DNA of 59,456 nucleotides, taken from Streptococcus loxodontisalivarius. GTDB taxonomy: Bacteria; Bacillota; Bacilli; Lactobacillales; Streptococcaceae. Of this stretch, positions 11,350 through 20,396 are shown piece after piece. The stretch covers positions 1 through 59,456 of the forward strand of contig NZ_JAFBEH010000006.1 of the NCBI RefSeq assembly GCF_016908645.1. Reading direction: 5' to 3'. Position numbers and translations under genes: made by a program. The notes under the pieces were generated by a model that was not told where the DNA came from, ran no database searches, and saw nothing but the letters and a program-made list of their open reading frames with translations. How positions within the stretch are numbered: the stretch's first letter is position 1; each line of letters opens with the position of its first letter.

Positions 11350-11730
11350 ATGGCAAAAACTATTCACACTGATAAGGCGCCAGCAGCAATCGGCCCATAC
11401 GTTCAAGGGAAAATCGTTGGAAATCTGCTCTTTGCTTCAGGTCAAGTTCCACTTTCTCCTGAAACAGGTGAAATCATCGGTGAAACAATTCAAGAACAGA
11501 CAGAACAAGTCTTGAAAAATATCTCTGCTATCTTGGCAGAAGCAGGAACTGATTTTGACCATGTTGTCAAAACAACTTGCTTCCTCAGCGATATGAACGA
11601 CTTTGTTCCATTTAACGAAGTTTATGCGACAGCTTTCACATCAGACTTCCCAGCACGTTCTGCAGTTGAAGTGGCACGCTTGCCAAAAGATGTCAAAGTT
11701 GAAATCGAAGTTATCGCAGAAATCAACTAA
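11350..11730 (+). CDS. ridA: RidA family reactive enamine/imine deaminase
   Basis: RidA hydrolyses reactive 2-aminoacrylate-type enamines/imines released by PLP enzymes, protecting other PLP enzymes in the cytosol. The 126-residue protein has the family signature PARSAVEVARLPKDVKVEIEV near the C-terminus, including the conserved arginine that binds the substrate carboxylate. The ATG at 11350 follows AAAGGAG and begins MAKTIHTDKAPAAIGPY, the normal family N-terminus; a longer frame starting at 11278 would begin upstream of the promoter. It is a single-gene unit with its own terminator. Confidence 0.93.
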   Translation: MAKTIHTDKAPAAIGPYVQGKIVGNLLFASGQVPLSPETGEIIGETIQEQTEQVLKNISAILAEAGTDFDHVVKTTCFLSDMNDFVPFNEVYATAFTSDFPARSAVEVARLPKDVKVEIEVIAEIN

Positions 11731-11737
11731 GCATAGA

Positions 11738-11764
11738 GACTAGGTTAATTTCCTAGTCTTTTTG
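11738..11764 (+). terminator. Terminator after ridA
   Basis: GACTAGG / CCTAGTC stem with a TTAATTT loop followed by TTTTTG. Confidence 0.85.
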
Positions 11765-11807
11765 TCTCCTTAATAGGCGGGTCGAGTCCTATCTTTAGAC
11801 CGTCTTG

Positions 11808-11816
11808 TGTTATAAT
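11808..11816 (+). promoter_or_regulatory. Extended -10 promoter of the DUF1003-rapZ-yvcK-whiA unit
   Basis: TGTTATAAT at 11808-11816, 24 nt upstream of the TTG start of the first gene. Confidence 0.6.
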
Positions 11817-11840
11817 ATAGACTAGAAAGAAGGACATGAT

Positions 11841-12587
11841 TTGACTAAAAAAATGATTAAAGATGCCATTGATGGCCGTGAATACTTGCTGACTGATGGG
11901 AATTTCTTATCGGAATTGGATGGAGAATTGCAGCAGCTTATTTTAAAGGATTATCCTGATTTGCAAGAGACTGATTTTATTTCGAGTGCTAATCTTGCGA
12001 CCTATCGTCTAGCCTTTTTAAACGGTGTTATCGATAAGGCTAATCGTAAGAATGATTACATCAAGGATCTGGTCTATAATGTGACTAAGAATCAGGATTT
12101 TCGTGCTCAGAATATCCAAGAACAGTTGGATAGTAAGACGACTTTTGGACAGCGTGTAGCTGATATGGTGGCACGATTTGGTGGATCTTGGACTTTCATC
12201 ATCTCCTTTATCATTTTTATGATTGTTTGGATGGCGGTCAATGTGATTAAACCCTTTGGAATCGCCTTTGATGAGTACCCTTTCATCCTGCTCAATTTGG
12301 CCCTATCTACCATAGCAGCGATTCAGGCACCTTTGATTATGATGAGTCAAAACCGAGCTTCAGATTATGATCGTCTACAGGCTAAGAATGACTATCAGGT
12401 TAACCGTTTGTCTGAGGAGGAAATTCGCCTCCTTCACACTAAAATCGATCACTTGGTCCAACAAGATCAGTCAGATTTATTGGAAATTCAAAAACTACAA
12501 ACAGAAATTCTTCTCTCCTTGAGCAGACAAGTCTCAAGTCTGGAAGAAAATCTTAAACAAGAAGAAAAGGAGTCAAGTCAGGAATGA
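11841..12587 (+). CDS. DUF1003 domain membrane protein
   Basis: The 248-residue protein has a soluble N-terminal region, two transmembrane helices (about 115-136 and 147-166) typical of DUF1003, and a charged C-terminal coiled coil. Function is unknown in streptococci. The start is TTG at 11841, chosen because AAGGA lies 7 nt upstream; the ATG four codons later lacks a correctly spaced site. It overlaps rapZ by 4 nt (ATGA) and probably shares its transcript. Confidence 0.82.
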   Translation: MTKKMIKDAIDGREYLLTDGNFLSELDGELQQLILKDYPDLQETDFISSANLATYRLAFLNGVIDKANRKNDYIKDLVYNVTKNQDFRAQNIQEQLDSKTTFGQRVADMVARFGGSWTFIISFIIFMIVWMAVNVIKPFGIAFDEYPFILLNLALSTIAAIQAPLIMMSQNRASDYDRLQAKNDYQVNRLSEEEIRLLHTKIDHLVQQDQSDLLEIQKLQTEILLSLSRQVSSLEENLKQEEKESSQE

Positions 12588-13474
12588 TTACAGAAAAAAT
12601 AGATTTAGTTATTGTAACAGGAATGAGCGGTGCTGGTAAGACAGTAGCCATCCAGTCTTTTGAAGATTTAGGTTATTTCACAATTGATAATATGCCACCG
12701 ACCCTAGTTCCAAAATTCCTAGAGTTGGTTGAACAGGCTAATGATAATAAAAAAGTTGCCCTTGTTGTCGATATGCGCAGCCGTCTTTTCTTCAATGAGA
12801 TCAATTCAATTTTGGACAAACTTGAAAGCAATGACAAAATCAACTTCAAGATTCTTTTTTTGGATGCGACGGATGGCGAGCTCGTTTCACGTTATAAAGA
12901 AACTCGTCGTAGTCACCCTTTGGCGGCAGATGGTCGTGTGCTTGATGGTATCAAGTTGGAGCGAGAACTCTTATCTCCTCTTAAGAGTTTGAGTCAAAAT
13001 GTGGTTGACACTACAGAGTTGACGCCACGTCAGTTGCGAAAAGAGATTTCAGAGAGCTTTTCTTCTGATAGTGACCAGGCATCCTTCCGTATCGAAGTTT
13101 TGAGCTTCGGTTTCAAATATGGTCTGCCTTTGGATGCGGATCTGGTTTTTGATGTGCGCTTTTTGCCAAATCCTTATTACAAGCCAGAATTGCGTGAGAA
13201 AACAGGTTTGGATTTTGAAGTTTCTGACTATGTGATGAACCATGAAGAGTCTGAAGATTTCTACCAACACCTTCTAGCCTTGATCAAGCCAATTTTGCCG
13301 GGCTACCAAAAGGAAGGGAAATCTGTTTTAACTATCGCAATCGGTTGTACAGGTGGTCAACATAGAAGCGTTGCCTTTGCCCACCGCCTAGCCCAAGAAC
13401 TCAAGAACGACTGGCTAGTTAATGAAAGCCATCGTGATAAAGACAGACGTAAGGAAACGGTGAATCGCTCATGA
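12584..13474 (+). CDS. rapZ: RapZ/YvcJ family P-loop nucleotide-binding protein
   Basis: The family binds and hydrolyses ATP/GTP; in E. coli RapZ is an RNase adapter, while in Gram-positives YvcJ influences competence, with uncertain mechanism. The 296-residue protein has Walker A GMSGAGKT (13-20), a [14 protein letters not shown]alker B-like segment, and the C-terminal [13 protein letters not shown] motif expected of the family. It overlaps both neighbours by 4 nt in the conserved rapZ-yvcK-whiA cluster. Confidence 0.93.
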   Translation: MITEKIDLVIVTGMSGAGKTVAIQSFEDLGYFTIDNMPPTLVPKFLELVEQANDNKKVALVVDMRSRLFFNEINSILDKLESNDKINFKILFLDATDGELVSRYKETRRSHPLAADGRVLDGIKLERELLSPLKSLSQNVVDTTELTPRQLRKEISESFSSDSDQASFRIEVLSFGFKYGLPLDADLVFDVRFLPNPYYKPELREKTGLDFEVSDYVMNHEESEDFYQHLLALIKPILPGYQKEGKSVLTIAIGCTGGQHRSVAFAHRLAQELKNDWLVNESHRDKDRRKETVNRS

Positions 13475-14448
13475 GAAAGCCTAAAATAACTGTTATTGGT
13501 GGAGGGACTGGTATTCCTGTTATTTTAAAGAGCTTGCGTCGTGAAGATGTTGCCATCACGGCTGTCGTTACAGTCGCTGATGATGGAGGCTCATCTGGTG
13601 AGCTTCGCTCTGCTATGCAACTAACCCCACCAGGTGATCTGCGTAATGTTTTGGTTGCCATGAGTGATATGCCAAAGCTCTATGAGCAGGTCTTCCAGTA
13701 TCGTTTTCAAGAAGGAGACGGAGCTTTAGCTGGTCATCCTCTGGGAAATCTGATTATTGCTGGTATGGCAGAGATGCAGGGGTCTACCTACAATGCTATG
13801 CAGCTTTTGACGAAATTCTTCCACGTTACAGGTAAGATTTATCCAGCAAGTGAGAGTCCGCTGACTTTGCATGCTGTCTTTCAGGATGGTCATGAGGTGG
13901 TCGGTGAGAGCTCTATCGCTGGTTATGAAGGTATGATTGATCATGTTTATGTCACCAATACCTATAACGATGATAAGCCCAAGGCTAGCCGCAAGGTAGT
14001 TGATGCAATCCTAGAGAGTGACATGATTGTCTTAGGACCTGGTTCACTTTTTACCTCTATTCTGCCTAATCTGGTTATTCCAGAGATCAAACAGGCTCTG
14101 CTTGAAACCAAGGCTGAAGTTGCCTATGTTTGTAACATCATGACCCAGCACGGTGAGACTGAGCATTTCTCAGATGCTGATCATGTGGCGGTACTTAACC
14201 GTCATTTGGGGCAGGATGTGATTGACACGGTCTTGGTTAATATCGATCAGGTGCCACAGGAATATATGGAGAACAACAAGTTCGACGAGTATCTGGTTCA
14301 GGTAGATCATGATTTTGAGGGTTTACGTCGTGAATGCAAGCGCGTGATTTCTTCTAATTTCCTTCGTTTGGAAAAAGGCGGAGCTTTTCACCATGGCGAC
14401 CTAGTGGTTGAGGAATTGATGAACCTAGTCAGGAGTAAGCGCCCATGA
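13471..14448 (+). CDS. yvcK: YvcK/CofD-like family protein (gluconeogenesis factor)
   Basis: YvcK binds UDP-sugars and is needed for morphology and growth on gluconeogenic carbon sources in Bacillus. The 325-residue protein opens with the glycine-rich [14 protein letters not shown] loop (about 9-22), then [12 protein letters not shown] (about 36-47) and PPGDLRN, all typical of the family. It overlaps rapZ (ATGA) and whiA (ATGA), so the three are translationally coupled. Confidence 0.94.
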   Translation: MRKPKITVIGGGTGIPVILKSLRREDVAITAVVTVADDGGSSGELRSAMQLTPPGDLRNVLVAMSDMPKLYEQVFQYRFQEGDGALAGHPLGNLIIAGMAEMQGSTYNAMQLLTKFFHVTGKIYPASESPLTLHAVFQDGHEVVGESSIAGYEGMIDHVYVTNTYNDDKPKASRKVVDAILESDMIVLGPGSLFTSILPNLVIPEIKQALLETKAEVAYVCNIMTQHGETEHFSDADHVAVLNRHLGQDVIDTVLVNIDQVPQEYMENNKFDEYLVQVDHDFEGLRRECKRVISSNFLRLEKGGAFHHGDLVVEELMNLVRSKRP

Positions 14449-15356
14449 GTTTCACAACCAAGGTAAAAGAAGATATTCTCAATCAAGAGAGTCACAGTAA
14501 AAGTGAATTGTCCGCTATTATCAAGATGTCTGGAAGTCTTGGTTTGACAAGCGCAGGCTTGACCTTATCTATCACCAGTGAAAATGCCAAGATTGCTCGC
14601 CACATCTATGCTCTTTTAGAATCTATCTACGGTATCGATCCAGAAATCAAGTACCACCAAAAGACCAATCTTAAGAAAAATCGTGTTTACACCGTCTTTA
14701 TTGAGGAAGAGGTTAATGATATTCTATCTGATTTGCAGTTGGCTGATTCTTTTTTTGGATTTGAAACTGGAATTGAGCCCAGCATTTTAGATAATGATGA
14801 CAAGGGACGGGATTATTTGCGTGGTGCCTTTCTGTCGACTGGTACTGTCCGTAATCCCGAGTCTGGCAAGTATCAGCTGGAGATTTTTTCTGTCTATCAG
14901 GATCACGCTGTCGATTTGTCCAAACTCATGCAAAAATTCATGCTGGATGCCAAGGTGATTGAGCATAAGAATGGAGCTGTCACCTATCTTCAAAAGGCTG
15001 AGGATATCATGGATTTCCTTATTGTTATTGGAGCCATGGCGTCCAAGGAGGCTTTTGAAGAGGTCAAGGTTATGCGTGAGACTAGAAATGACATCAACCG
15101 TGCCAATAATGCGGAGACTGCTAACATTGCTCGTACCATCAATGCCAGTATGAAGACTATCAACAATATCATTAAAATCATGGATACAGAAGGTCTGGAT
15201 ATTCTGCCTGTTGAACTCAGACAGATTGCTCAGATTCGAGTGGCTCATCCAGATTATTCGATTCAGCAGATTGCTGACAGTCTTGAAACACCTCTAACCA
15301 AGAGCGGTGTCAACCATCGCCTCCGTAAAATCAATAAAATCGCAGATGACTTATAG
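14445..15356 (+). CDS. whiA: DNA-binding protein WhiA
   Basis: WhiA combines a degenerate LAGLIDADG homing-endonuclease fold with a C-terminal helix-turn-helix; in Bacillus it affects cell division and chromosome segregation. The 303-residue protein has the LAGLIDADG-like region around [19 protein letters not shown] (about 122-140) and the C-terminal helix-turn-helix ending [20 protein letters not shown]. It is the last gene of the rapZ cluster; a separate ribosome-binding site precedes the next gene 14 nt downstream. Confidence 0.94.
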   Translation: MSFTTKVKEDILNQESHSKSELSAIIKMSGSLGLTSAGLTLSITSENAKIARHIYALLESIYGIDPEIKYHQKTNLKKNRVYTVFIEEEVNDILSDLQLADSFFGFETGIEPSILDNDDKGRDYLRGAFLSTGTVRNPESGKYQLEIFSVYQDHAVDLSKLMQKFMLDAKVIEHKNGAVTYLQKAEDIMDFLIVIGAMASKEAFEEVKVMRETRNDINRANNAETANIARTINASMKTINNIIKIMDTEGLDILPVELRQIAQIRVAHPDYSIQQIADSLETPLTKSGVNHRLRKINKIADDL

Positions 15357-15370
15357 AAAGTAGGATTATT

Positions 15371-16768
15371 ATGGGATGTACAACTATCCTTGTCGGTAAA
15401 AAAGCCTCTTACGATGGTTCAACTATGATTGCCAGAACAGAGGATTCTCAAAATGGTGACTTCACACCAAAGCAATTTATCGTCGTTAAACCAGAGGACC
15501 AGCCTCGTCATTACAGTTCTGTTTTATCAACGTTTGAGATTGATTTGCCAGACAATCCCATGCGCTATACAGCTATTCCTGATGCCTTTAGAAAAGACGG
15601 TATCTGGGGAGAAGCGGGTATCAACCAAGCCAATGTTGCCATGAGTGAGACAGAGACTATCACGACAAATGCGCGTGTACTTGGTCTTGACCCACTTGTG
15701 CCGTCAGGTATTGGTGAGGAAGATATGCTGACGCTCGTCTTGCCTTATATCCACACAGCAAGAGAAGGGGTAGAGCGTCTGGGAGCAATTTTGGAGGAGT
15801 ACGGTACCTACGAATCAAACGGAATTGCCTTCTCTGATTCCAATGAAATCTGGTGGATGGAGACTATCGGTGGTCACCACTGGATGGCAAGACGTGTTCC
15901 AGATGACTGCTATGTGACCAATCCTAACCAATTGGGGCTTGATTATTTTGAGTTTTCAAACCCAGATGAGTACATGTGCTCTGCTGATTTGAGAGACTTC
16001 GTCAAAGATAATCACTTGGATTTAACTTACTCTGATCAACACTTTAATCCTCGCTATGCTTTTGGCAGCCAAAGAGACAAGGATCGCCACTACAACACGC
16101 CACGTGCTTGGGCTATCCAGAAATTCCTTAATCCTGAGATTGAGCAGGATCCGCGCAGCTTTTTCATCCCTTGGTGTCAAAAACCTTACCGTAAGGTGAC
16201 AGTCGAGGATGTTAAGTATGTCCTCAGCAACCACTATCAGGATACTGTCTATGATCCTTATGGACCAGAAGGAGACCATGTCAGTCAGCGCAGTTTCCGC
16301 ACGATTGGTATTAACCGTACCAGCCAGACAGCCCTTCTGCAGATGCGTCCAAATCAGCCACAGGAGACGACTGGAATTCAGTGGATTGCCTATGGATCAA
16401 TGCCTTTTAATACCATGGTGCCTTTCTTCACTCAGATTGAGACGACACCAGACTACTTTGCCTACACGCCTGAAAAGGTGACGACAGATTCCTTCTACTG
16501 GGCAAATCGCCTGATTGCAGCCCTAGCTGACCCTCACTACAAGCAGCACGAGGGAGACATTGAGGACTATGTTCAAAGGACAATGGCAAAAGGACATGCC
16601 ATGATTCATGACGTGGACAAGACTTTGGAAAATGGCAGAGCTGTTGACTTTGAAGCGAAGAATCAAGAACTCAGTGATTTTGTCCAAGCAGAAACAGATC
16701 AACTCTTAAACAAAATCCTCTTTGATGCTAGCAACCTCATGACCAATCGTTTTTTCGTTAGTGATTAA
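15371..16768 (+). CDS. pepD: C69 family dipeptidase
   Basis: This is an N-terminal-nucleophile peptidase (PepD/PepDA type) that cleaves dipeptides. The 465-residue protein begins [21 protein letters not shown]3 would become the catalytic N-terminal nucleophile after removal of two residues. The R-E-D context ARTEDSQNG (about 21-29) is also typical. No signal peptide is visible, so it is probably cytosolic. It follows whiA closely and ends before a clear terminator. Confidence 0.9.
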   Translation: MGCTTILVGKKASYDGSTMIARTEDSQNGDFTPKQFIVVKPEDQPRHYSSVLSTFEIDLPDNPMRYTAIPDAFRKDGIWGEAGINQANVAMSETETITTNARVLGLDPLVPSGIGEEDMLTLVLPYIHTAREGVERLGAILEEYGTYESNGIAFSDSNEIWWMETIGGHHWMARRVPDDCYVTNPNQLGLDYFEFSNPDEYMCSADLRDFVKDNHLDLTYSDQHFNPRYAFGSQRDKDRHYNTPRAWAIQKFLNPEIEQDPRSFFIPWCQKPYRKVTVEDVKYVLSNHYQDTVYDPYGPEGDHVSQRSFRTIGINRTSQTALLQMRPNQPQETTGIQWIAYGSMPFNTMVPFFTQIETTPDYFAYTPEKVTTDSFYWANRLIAALADPHYKQHEGDIEDYVQRTMAKGHAMIHDVDKTLENGRAVDFEAKNQELSDFVQAETDQLLNKILFDASNLMTNRFFVSD

Positions 16769-16773
16769 GTTAT

Positions 16774-16805
16774 AAGCTCTCGATTTTACCGAGGGCTTTA
16801 TTTTT
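16774..16805 (+). terminator. Terminator after the C69 dipeptidase gene
   Basis: AAGCTCTCG / CGAGGGCTT stem with a 7-nt loop followed by TATTTTT. It may also serve the convergent minus-strand regulator gene. Confidence 0.8.
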
Positions 16806-16815
16806 GAAATTTTTA

Positions 16816-17013
16816 TTAGTTGTTGTTTTCTAAGCTTAAATAATAATCCGTAATCTTTATAACCTTGTCTAATGACATCCCTCCAACATCTGTGCGACCA
16901 TTGACATAGTTTGCCAAAGTCTGTTCTGAAATTCCAGTTGCTTGAGCAATTTTGTAAGGTGAGTGATTGTTCATGACATTTAAGATTTCTTCTTTTGATA
17001 ATACTTCAATCAT
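16816..17013 (-). CDS. Small XRE/Cro-type helix-turn-helix protein
   Basis: The 65-residue protein consists almost wholly of a helix-turn-helix domain: YKIAQATGISEQTLANYVNG (about 20-39) is a canonical turn with a recognition helix. An AAAGGAAT site precedes the ATG. It is transcribed away from a structured transcript with two tiny ORFs. A perfect 11-bp inverted repeat (AAATCGTCTAA, 17059-17091) in the divergent gap is a plausible operator. I recognise the fold but no specific function. Confidence 0.7.
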   Translation of the reverse strand: MIEVLSKEEILNVMNNHSPYKIAQATGISEQTLANYVNGRTDVGGMSLDKVIKITDYYLSLENNN

Positions 17014-17058
17014 GGTGATTCCTTTGATATCATTTTTATTGGTTTGAAGAGCTTTTCT

Positions 17059-17091
17059 AAATCGTCTAATGATTTCGTGGTTAGACGATTT
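17059..17091. promoter_or_regulatory. 11-bp inverted repeat, possible operator
   Basis: AAATCGTCTAA (17059-17069) and TTAGACGATTT (17081-17091) are perfect inverted repeats with an 11-nt spacer, in the divergent region upstream of the HTH gene. A role as its binding site is inference. Confidence 0.4.
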
Positions 17092-17129
17092 CTTAGGAAA
17101 CTAGGATCTAATCAAGAGATATTTATCTA

Positions 17130-17159
17130 TTGTAAAATACTAGATCTCTGGTATATAAT
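17130..17159 (+). promoter_or_regulatory. Promoter of the structured small-ORF transcript
   Basis: -35-like TTGTAA (17130-17135), 18-nt spacer, perfect -10 TATAAT (17154-17159). Confidence 0.5.
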
Positions 17160-17239
17160 AGTTTTGCATCTCAAAAGTTTTCTGTTGAAGCATAGTCAAG
17201 AATAAGAGGTGACTAGAAAAGTTAGTAGTGGTACAGGTA

Positions 17240-17341
17240 ATGGAGCCAAGGCAAAACAAAAAGCCTAAACACAGAGAACTAGAGTTCGAAATAAAGATTC
17301 TCTGGTTTAAGCTAAAATTCAAGTACTTAATCAAGTGGTAA
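17240..17341 (+). CDS. Hypothetical 33-residue cationic peptide
   Basis: This short frame begins MEPRQNKKPKHRELEFEIKI and continues with an alternating hydrophobic/lysine pattern (LWFKLKFKYLIKW), giving a strongly basic amphipathic strand-like peptide. It ends inside the loop of a perfect 13-bp hairpin. No strong ribosome-binding site is visible, so translation is uncertain. It could be a small toxin or leader peptide, or simply a chance frame; I do not recognise it. Confidence 0.25.
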   Translation: MEPRQNKKPKHRELEFEIKILWFKLKFKYLIKW

Positions 17342-17369
17342 CTTGATTAAGTAGGGAGCGAAAGCTCCC
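17324..17369 (+). ncRNA. Two adjacent perfect hairpins in a leader or small RNA
   Basis: TACTTAATCAAGT (17324-17336) pairs perfectly with 17341-17353 around a GGTA loop, immediately followed by GGGAGC-GAAA-GCTCCC (17354-17369), a 6-bp stem with a GNRA tetraloop. No T-run follows, so this is not a simple terminator. The pair lies between the promoter at 17130-17159 and the 50-residue ORF. Confidence 0.5.
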
Positions 17370-17438
17370 ACCCCTGTAAAGGAGTTATATATTATTTAGC
17401 ACATTGGCTGTATCTCCTCAAGAAAGGATGTTATATAA

Positions 17439-17591
17439 ATGAAAAAATGGTTATTTGGTGATATCAATTATCAGCGTCAATCAAAAGATGGAAAACTCCA
17501 GACTGAGTTTAGTCTCAAGGGTGGCATGATTCCAAATCTATTATTTTGGGGTATCATTATCGGTTTGATTACCTGGTTAGTGATGAAGTAG
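17439..17591 (+). CDS. Hypothetical 50-residue single-pass membrane protein
   Basis: The frame begins MKKWLFGDINYQRQSKDGKL after a good AGAAAGGA ribosome-binding site, and ends with a hydrophobic helix (about residues 30-49, NLLFWGIIIGLITWLVM). A weak hairpin (CAGAT/ATCTG, about 17622-17637) follows. I do not recognise a family. Its promoter would be the one at 17130, giving a long structured leader. Confidence 0.5.
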   Translation: MKKWLFGDINYQRQSKDGKLQTEFSLKGGMIPNLLFWGIIIGLITWLVMK

Positions 17592-17795
17592 GACACCTAA
17601 TCAAAACCTTACAAATAAAGTGACAGATAAAAAATCTGCTTTGTAATAAACCTAAATTCAATTTAAGAATTCTATTTCAGTTTCTTAATTTCCAAAATTG
17701 CTGGTCGTTTTTTTAAGCATTTCTGTATCTTAAAAGGAGCAAAAATAGATCTAAACTCCCCCCAATTTTTAACATTAGATTTAGACCTATTTCTC

Positions 17796-17820
17796 AAAAG
17801 CCTAATTTAAGGCTTTTTTA
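17796..17820 (+). terminator. Terminator-like hairpin upstream of adcA
   Basis: AAAAGCC / GGCTTTT stem with an 8-nt loop and T-run, just before the adcA promoter. The rest of 17592-17898 is AT-rich with no supported gene. It contains a degenerate CTGTATCTTAAAAGGAG segment resembling the end of the atpG-atpD repeat. Confidence 0.6.
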
Positions 17821-17829
17821 AATTTTTTG

Positions 17830-17883
17830 TTGACAATTTATTTCAGTATGATATACTTAACCAGTAAAACATTAACCGGTTAA
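17830..17883 (+). promoter_or_regulatory. adcA promoter with AdcR-type operators
   Basis: TTGACA (17830-17835), 16-nt spacer and an extended -10 TGATATACT (to 17857) form the promoter. A perfect palindrome TTAACCGGTTAA (17872-17883) matches the zinc-dependent AdcR consensus TTAACYRGTTAA. A second, imperfect copy TTAACCAGTAAA (17857-17868) overlaps the -10. Zinc-bound AdcR would repress here. Confidence 0.85.
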
Positions 17884-17898
17884 GTAAAAGGAGGACAC

Positions 17899-19434
17899 AT
17901 GAAAAAGAAACTGATTGCAGGATTGGCGACTGTTGCCGTCCTAGCTGGAGCTGCCTATGTTTGGCAGTCTTACCAAACTTATCAAGCACAAAAAGGGACA
18001 TCTTCAGGAAAACTTGAGGTTGTGACGACATTTTATCCTGTCTATGAGTTTACAAAATCAATTGTTGGTGACGAAGGTAATGTTGAGATGTTGATTGGGG
18101 CTGGTACTGAGGTACATGACTTTCAACCAACAACTAAACAAATTGCCCAAATTGAAGATGCTGATGCCTTTGTCTATATGGATAGCAATCTTGAGACTTG
18201 GGTTAGTGACGTGACAAGTTCTGTAGATAGCAAGAAAACTGCAGTCATCAAATCAACTGGAGACATGCTTCTTATGGCTGGTTCCGAAGAAGAAGGTCAT
18301 GATGAAGGCGAAGCTGGACACACGCATGCTTATGACCCTCACGTTTGGCTGTCACCTTCACGCTCTGTTACTTTAGTAGAGAATATTCGTGATGGCTTGA
18401 TTAAGAAATATCCAAAGTATAAGGATACTTTTACTAAAAATGCTGCCGCTTATATTGACAAATTACAGGAACTTAGTGATGAATACACAACAGCCCTTTC
18501 AGCGGCTAAGCAGACAAGTTTTGTAACACAGCACGCTGCCTTCGGTTACTTGGCGCTTGATTATGGCTTGACACAGATTCCAATTACAGGTGTCTCAGCT
18601 GACTCTGAACCAAGTGCACAGCGTCTTGCAAGTCTTGCAACTTATGTTAAAGATAATGAAATCAAGTACATCTATTTTGAAGAAAATGCCTCAGCAAAAG
18701 TAGCCCAAACCTTGGCTGACGAGGCAGGTGTTAAAACGGCTGTCCTAAATCCGCTTGAAAGTCTGACAACGCAAGAAATCAAGGATGGCGAAGATTATTT
18801 CTCAGTTATGCGAGAAAATCTGAAAAATCTCCAATTGACAACTGATGTTGCAGGAAAAACGATCCAAGCTGAAGAAGACACGACCAAAACTGTTGCCAAT
18901 GGTTACTTTGAAGATGCCGATGTTACAAATCGTAGTTTATCAGATTGGACAGGTGAGTGGCAGTCAGTTTATCCATATCTTCTAGATGGAACACTGGATG
19001 AGGTTTGGGATTATAAATCTAAACTTTCAAAAGGTGCCAAAACAGCAGCAGAATACAAGGAATACTACACAACAGGCTACAAGACTGATATTGAAAAAAT
19101 CAATATTGATGGTGAGAAAAATACGGTAGAATTCATTCAAAATGGAACTAGCCATAAATTCACTTACAAGTATGTTGGTTATAAGATTTTGACCTATGAA
19201 AAAGGAAATCGTGGTGTACGTTACCTCTTTGAAACTGACGATGCCAATGCAGGCGAATTCAAGTATATCCAGTTCAGTGACCACAATATCTCTGAAACAG
19301 ATTCAGCTCATTTCCACCTCTTCTGGGGCTCAACTAGTCAAGACGAAATCTTGAAAGAGATGGATAATTGGCCAACTTATTACCCAGCAGATTTGACTGG
19401 ACATGAGATTGCCCAAGAAATCGTTGCTCACTAA
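17899..19434 (+). CDS. adcA: Zinc-binding protein AdcA (ZnuA-like + ZinT domains)
   Basis: AdcA captures zinc outside the membrane for the AdcCB transporter. The 511-residue protein has a ZnuA-like cluster A-I domain (about 35-310) with the His/Glu-rich loop GHDEGEAGHTHAYDPHVW (about 134-151), and a C-terminal ZinT domain (about 325-511) with the FSDHNISETDSAHFHLFWG metal site. The N-terminus MKKKLIAGLATVAVLAGAAY is a hydrophobic signal/anchor segment without a lipobox cysteine, unlike the lipoprotein form usual in streptococci. AGGAGG precedes the ATG, and no better upstream start is seen. Confidence 0.93.
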   Translation: MKKKLIAGLATVAVLAGAAYVWQSYQTYQAQKGTSSGKLEVVTTFYPVYEFTKSIVGDEGNVEMLIGAGTEVHDFQPTTKQIAQIEDADAFVYMDSNLETWVSDVTSSVDSKKTAVIKSTGDMLLMAGSEEEGHDEGEAGHTHAYDPHVWLSPSRSVTLVENIRDGLIKKYPKYKDTFTKNAAAYIDKLQELSDEYTTALSAAKQTSFVTQHAAFGYLALDYGLTQIPITGVSADSEPSAQRLASLATYVKDNEIKYIYFEENASAKVAQTLADEAGVKTAVLNPLESLTTQEIKDGEDYFSVMRENLKNLQLTTDVAGKTIQAEEDTTKTVANGYFEDADVTNRSLSDWTGEWQSVYPYLLDGTLDEVWDYKSKLSKGAKTAAEYKEYYTTGYKTDIEKINIDGEKNTVEFIQNGTSHKFTYKYVGYKILTYEKGNRGVRYLFETDDANAGEFKYIQFSDHNISETDSAHFHLFWGSTSQDEILKEMDNWPTYYPADLTGHEIAQEIVAH

Positions 19435-19462
19435 TCTCTCCCTTTTATTAGGAGTAACGATC

Positions 19463-19496
19463 AAAGCCAAGAATTAATTTTCTTGGCTTTTTTGCT
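19463..19496 (+). terminator. Terminator after adcA
   Basis: AAAGCCAAGAA / TTCTTGGCTTT stem with a 6-nt loop followed by TTTT. Confidence 0.88.
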
Positions 19497-19540
19497 TTTT
19501 AGGATGATTATTATAACCATTATAGCTATCAGAAAAATCT

Positions 19541-19588
19541 GATAAATTTTTCTTTTTATCGGAAATATTTGCAAAACTTTGCTAAAAT
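19541..19588 (+). promoter_or_regulatory. Promoter and possible operator of the methyltransferase-cupin unit
   Basis: An extended -10 TGCTAAAAT (19580-19588) precedes the gene. An inverted repeat GATAAA-N8-TTTATC (19541-19560) lies where the -35 and upstream region would be and could bind a regulator; this is inference. Confidence 0.45.
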
Positions 19589-19617
19589 GTCAGTAAGTTA
19601 GTGACAAGGAGGAGCAG

Positions 19618-20385
19618 ATGACAGAAGAACGTAAACGTAAAGAAGTAGGACATAATTTCCTAGCTAAGTTAGGGAAAAAGAGATTGAGACCAGGCGGTAT
19701 CACTGCAACCAACTGGCTGATAGAGCACAGCGGTATTTCTAAAGAAAGTAAAGTTCTGGAAGTCGCCTGCAATATGTGTACCACATCGATTGAGCTGGCT
19801 CAGACCTTTGGCTGTCAGATTGAAGGGGTGGATATGGATAAGAAGGCTCTTGAAAAGGCTAGCAAAAATATCAAGGAAGCTGGTTTGGAAGATAAAATCC
19901 ACATCCAGCAGGCTAATGCCATGAAGCTACCCTTTGAGGATAATTCTTTCGACTTGGTTATCAATGAAGCCATGTTGACCATGCTGCGTGGAGAGGCTAA
20001 GAAGAAGGCTATCGCTGAGTACCTCCGTGTCCTCAAGCCCGGTGGCAAACTTCTGACACACGATGTTTCCTATATCAAACCTGAGATGGAGGACCTCCTT
20101 GGGCAGCTCAGCCAAACCATTAACGCTAACGTTGAGCCGCTTTCAGTTGATAAATGGCAGAGCATCTTTAAGGAAGTAGGCTTTACTGACGTTCAAGCCT
20201 CATATGGTAAGATGACCCTCATGTCCACCTGGGGGATGATTAAGGACGAGGGCTTGCTTGGAACTTGCTTAATTGTCTACCGAGGGCTCAAAAAAGAAAA
20301 TCGTCAACAGTTCTTAACCATGTACCGTTTCTTTAACAAGACAGCTAAGGACTTACGTTACATTGCAGTTGTCAGTCAAAAATAA
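19618..20385 (+). CDS. Class I SAM-dependent methyltransferase
   Basis: The 255-residue protein has a Rossmann-type methyltransferase core: motif I region VLEVACNMCTTSIELA (about 47-62), acidic residue GVDMD (about 72-76), ANAMKLPFEDNSFDLV (about 100-115) and LRVLKPGGKLL (about 142-152). Motif I reads EVACNMCT rather than the usual ExGxGxG, which is odd. The substrate is unknown. It starts after AAGGAGGAG and is followed by two cupin genes, with 11 nt and then a 4-nt overlap, so the three probably work together. Confidence 0.85.
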   Translation: MTEERKRKEVGHNFLAKLGKKRLRPGGITATNWLIEHSGISKESKVLEVACNMCTTSIELAQTFGCQIEGVDMDKKALEKASKNIKEAGLEDKIHIQQANAMKLPFEDNSFDLVINEAMLTMLRGEAKKKAIAEYLRVLKPGGKLLTHDVSYIKPEMEDLLGQLSQTINANVEPLSVDKWQSIFKEVGFTDVQASYGKMTLMSTWGMIKDEGLLGTCLIVYRGLKKENRQQFLTMYRFFNKTAKDLRYIAVVSQK

Positions 20386-20396
20386 AGGAGAAGCAG

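Noticed and set aside
17140..17334. 64-residue minus-strand frame
   Set aside because: It lies antisense to the structured transcript, has no family resemblance and no clear ribosome-binding site.
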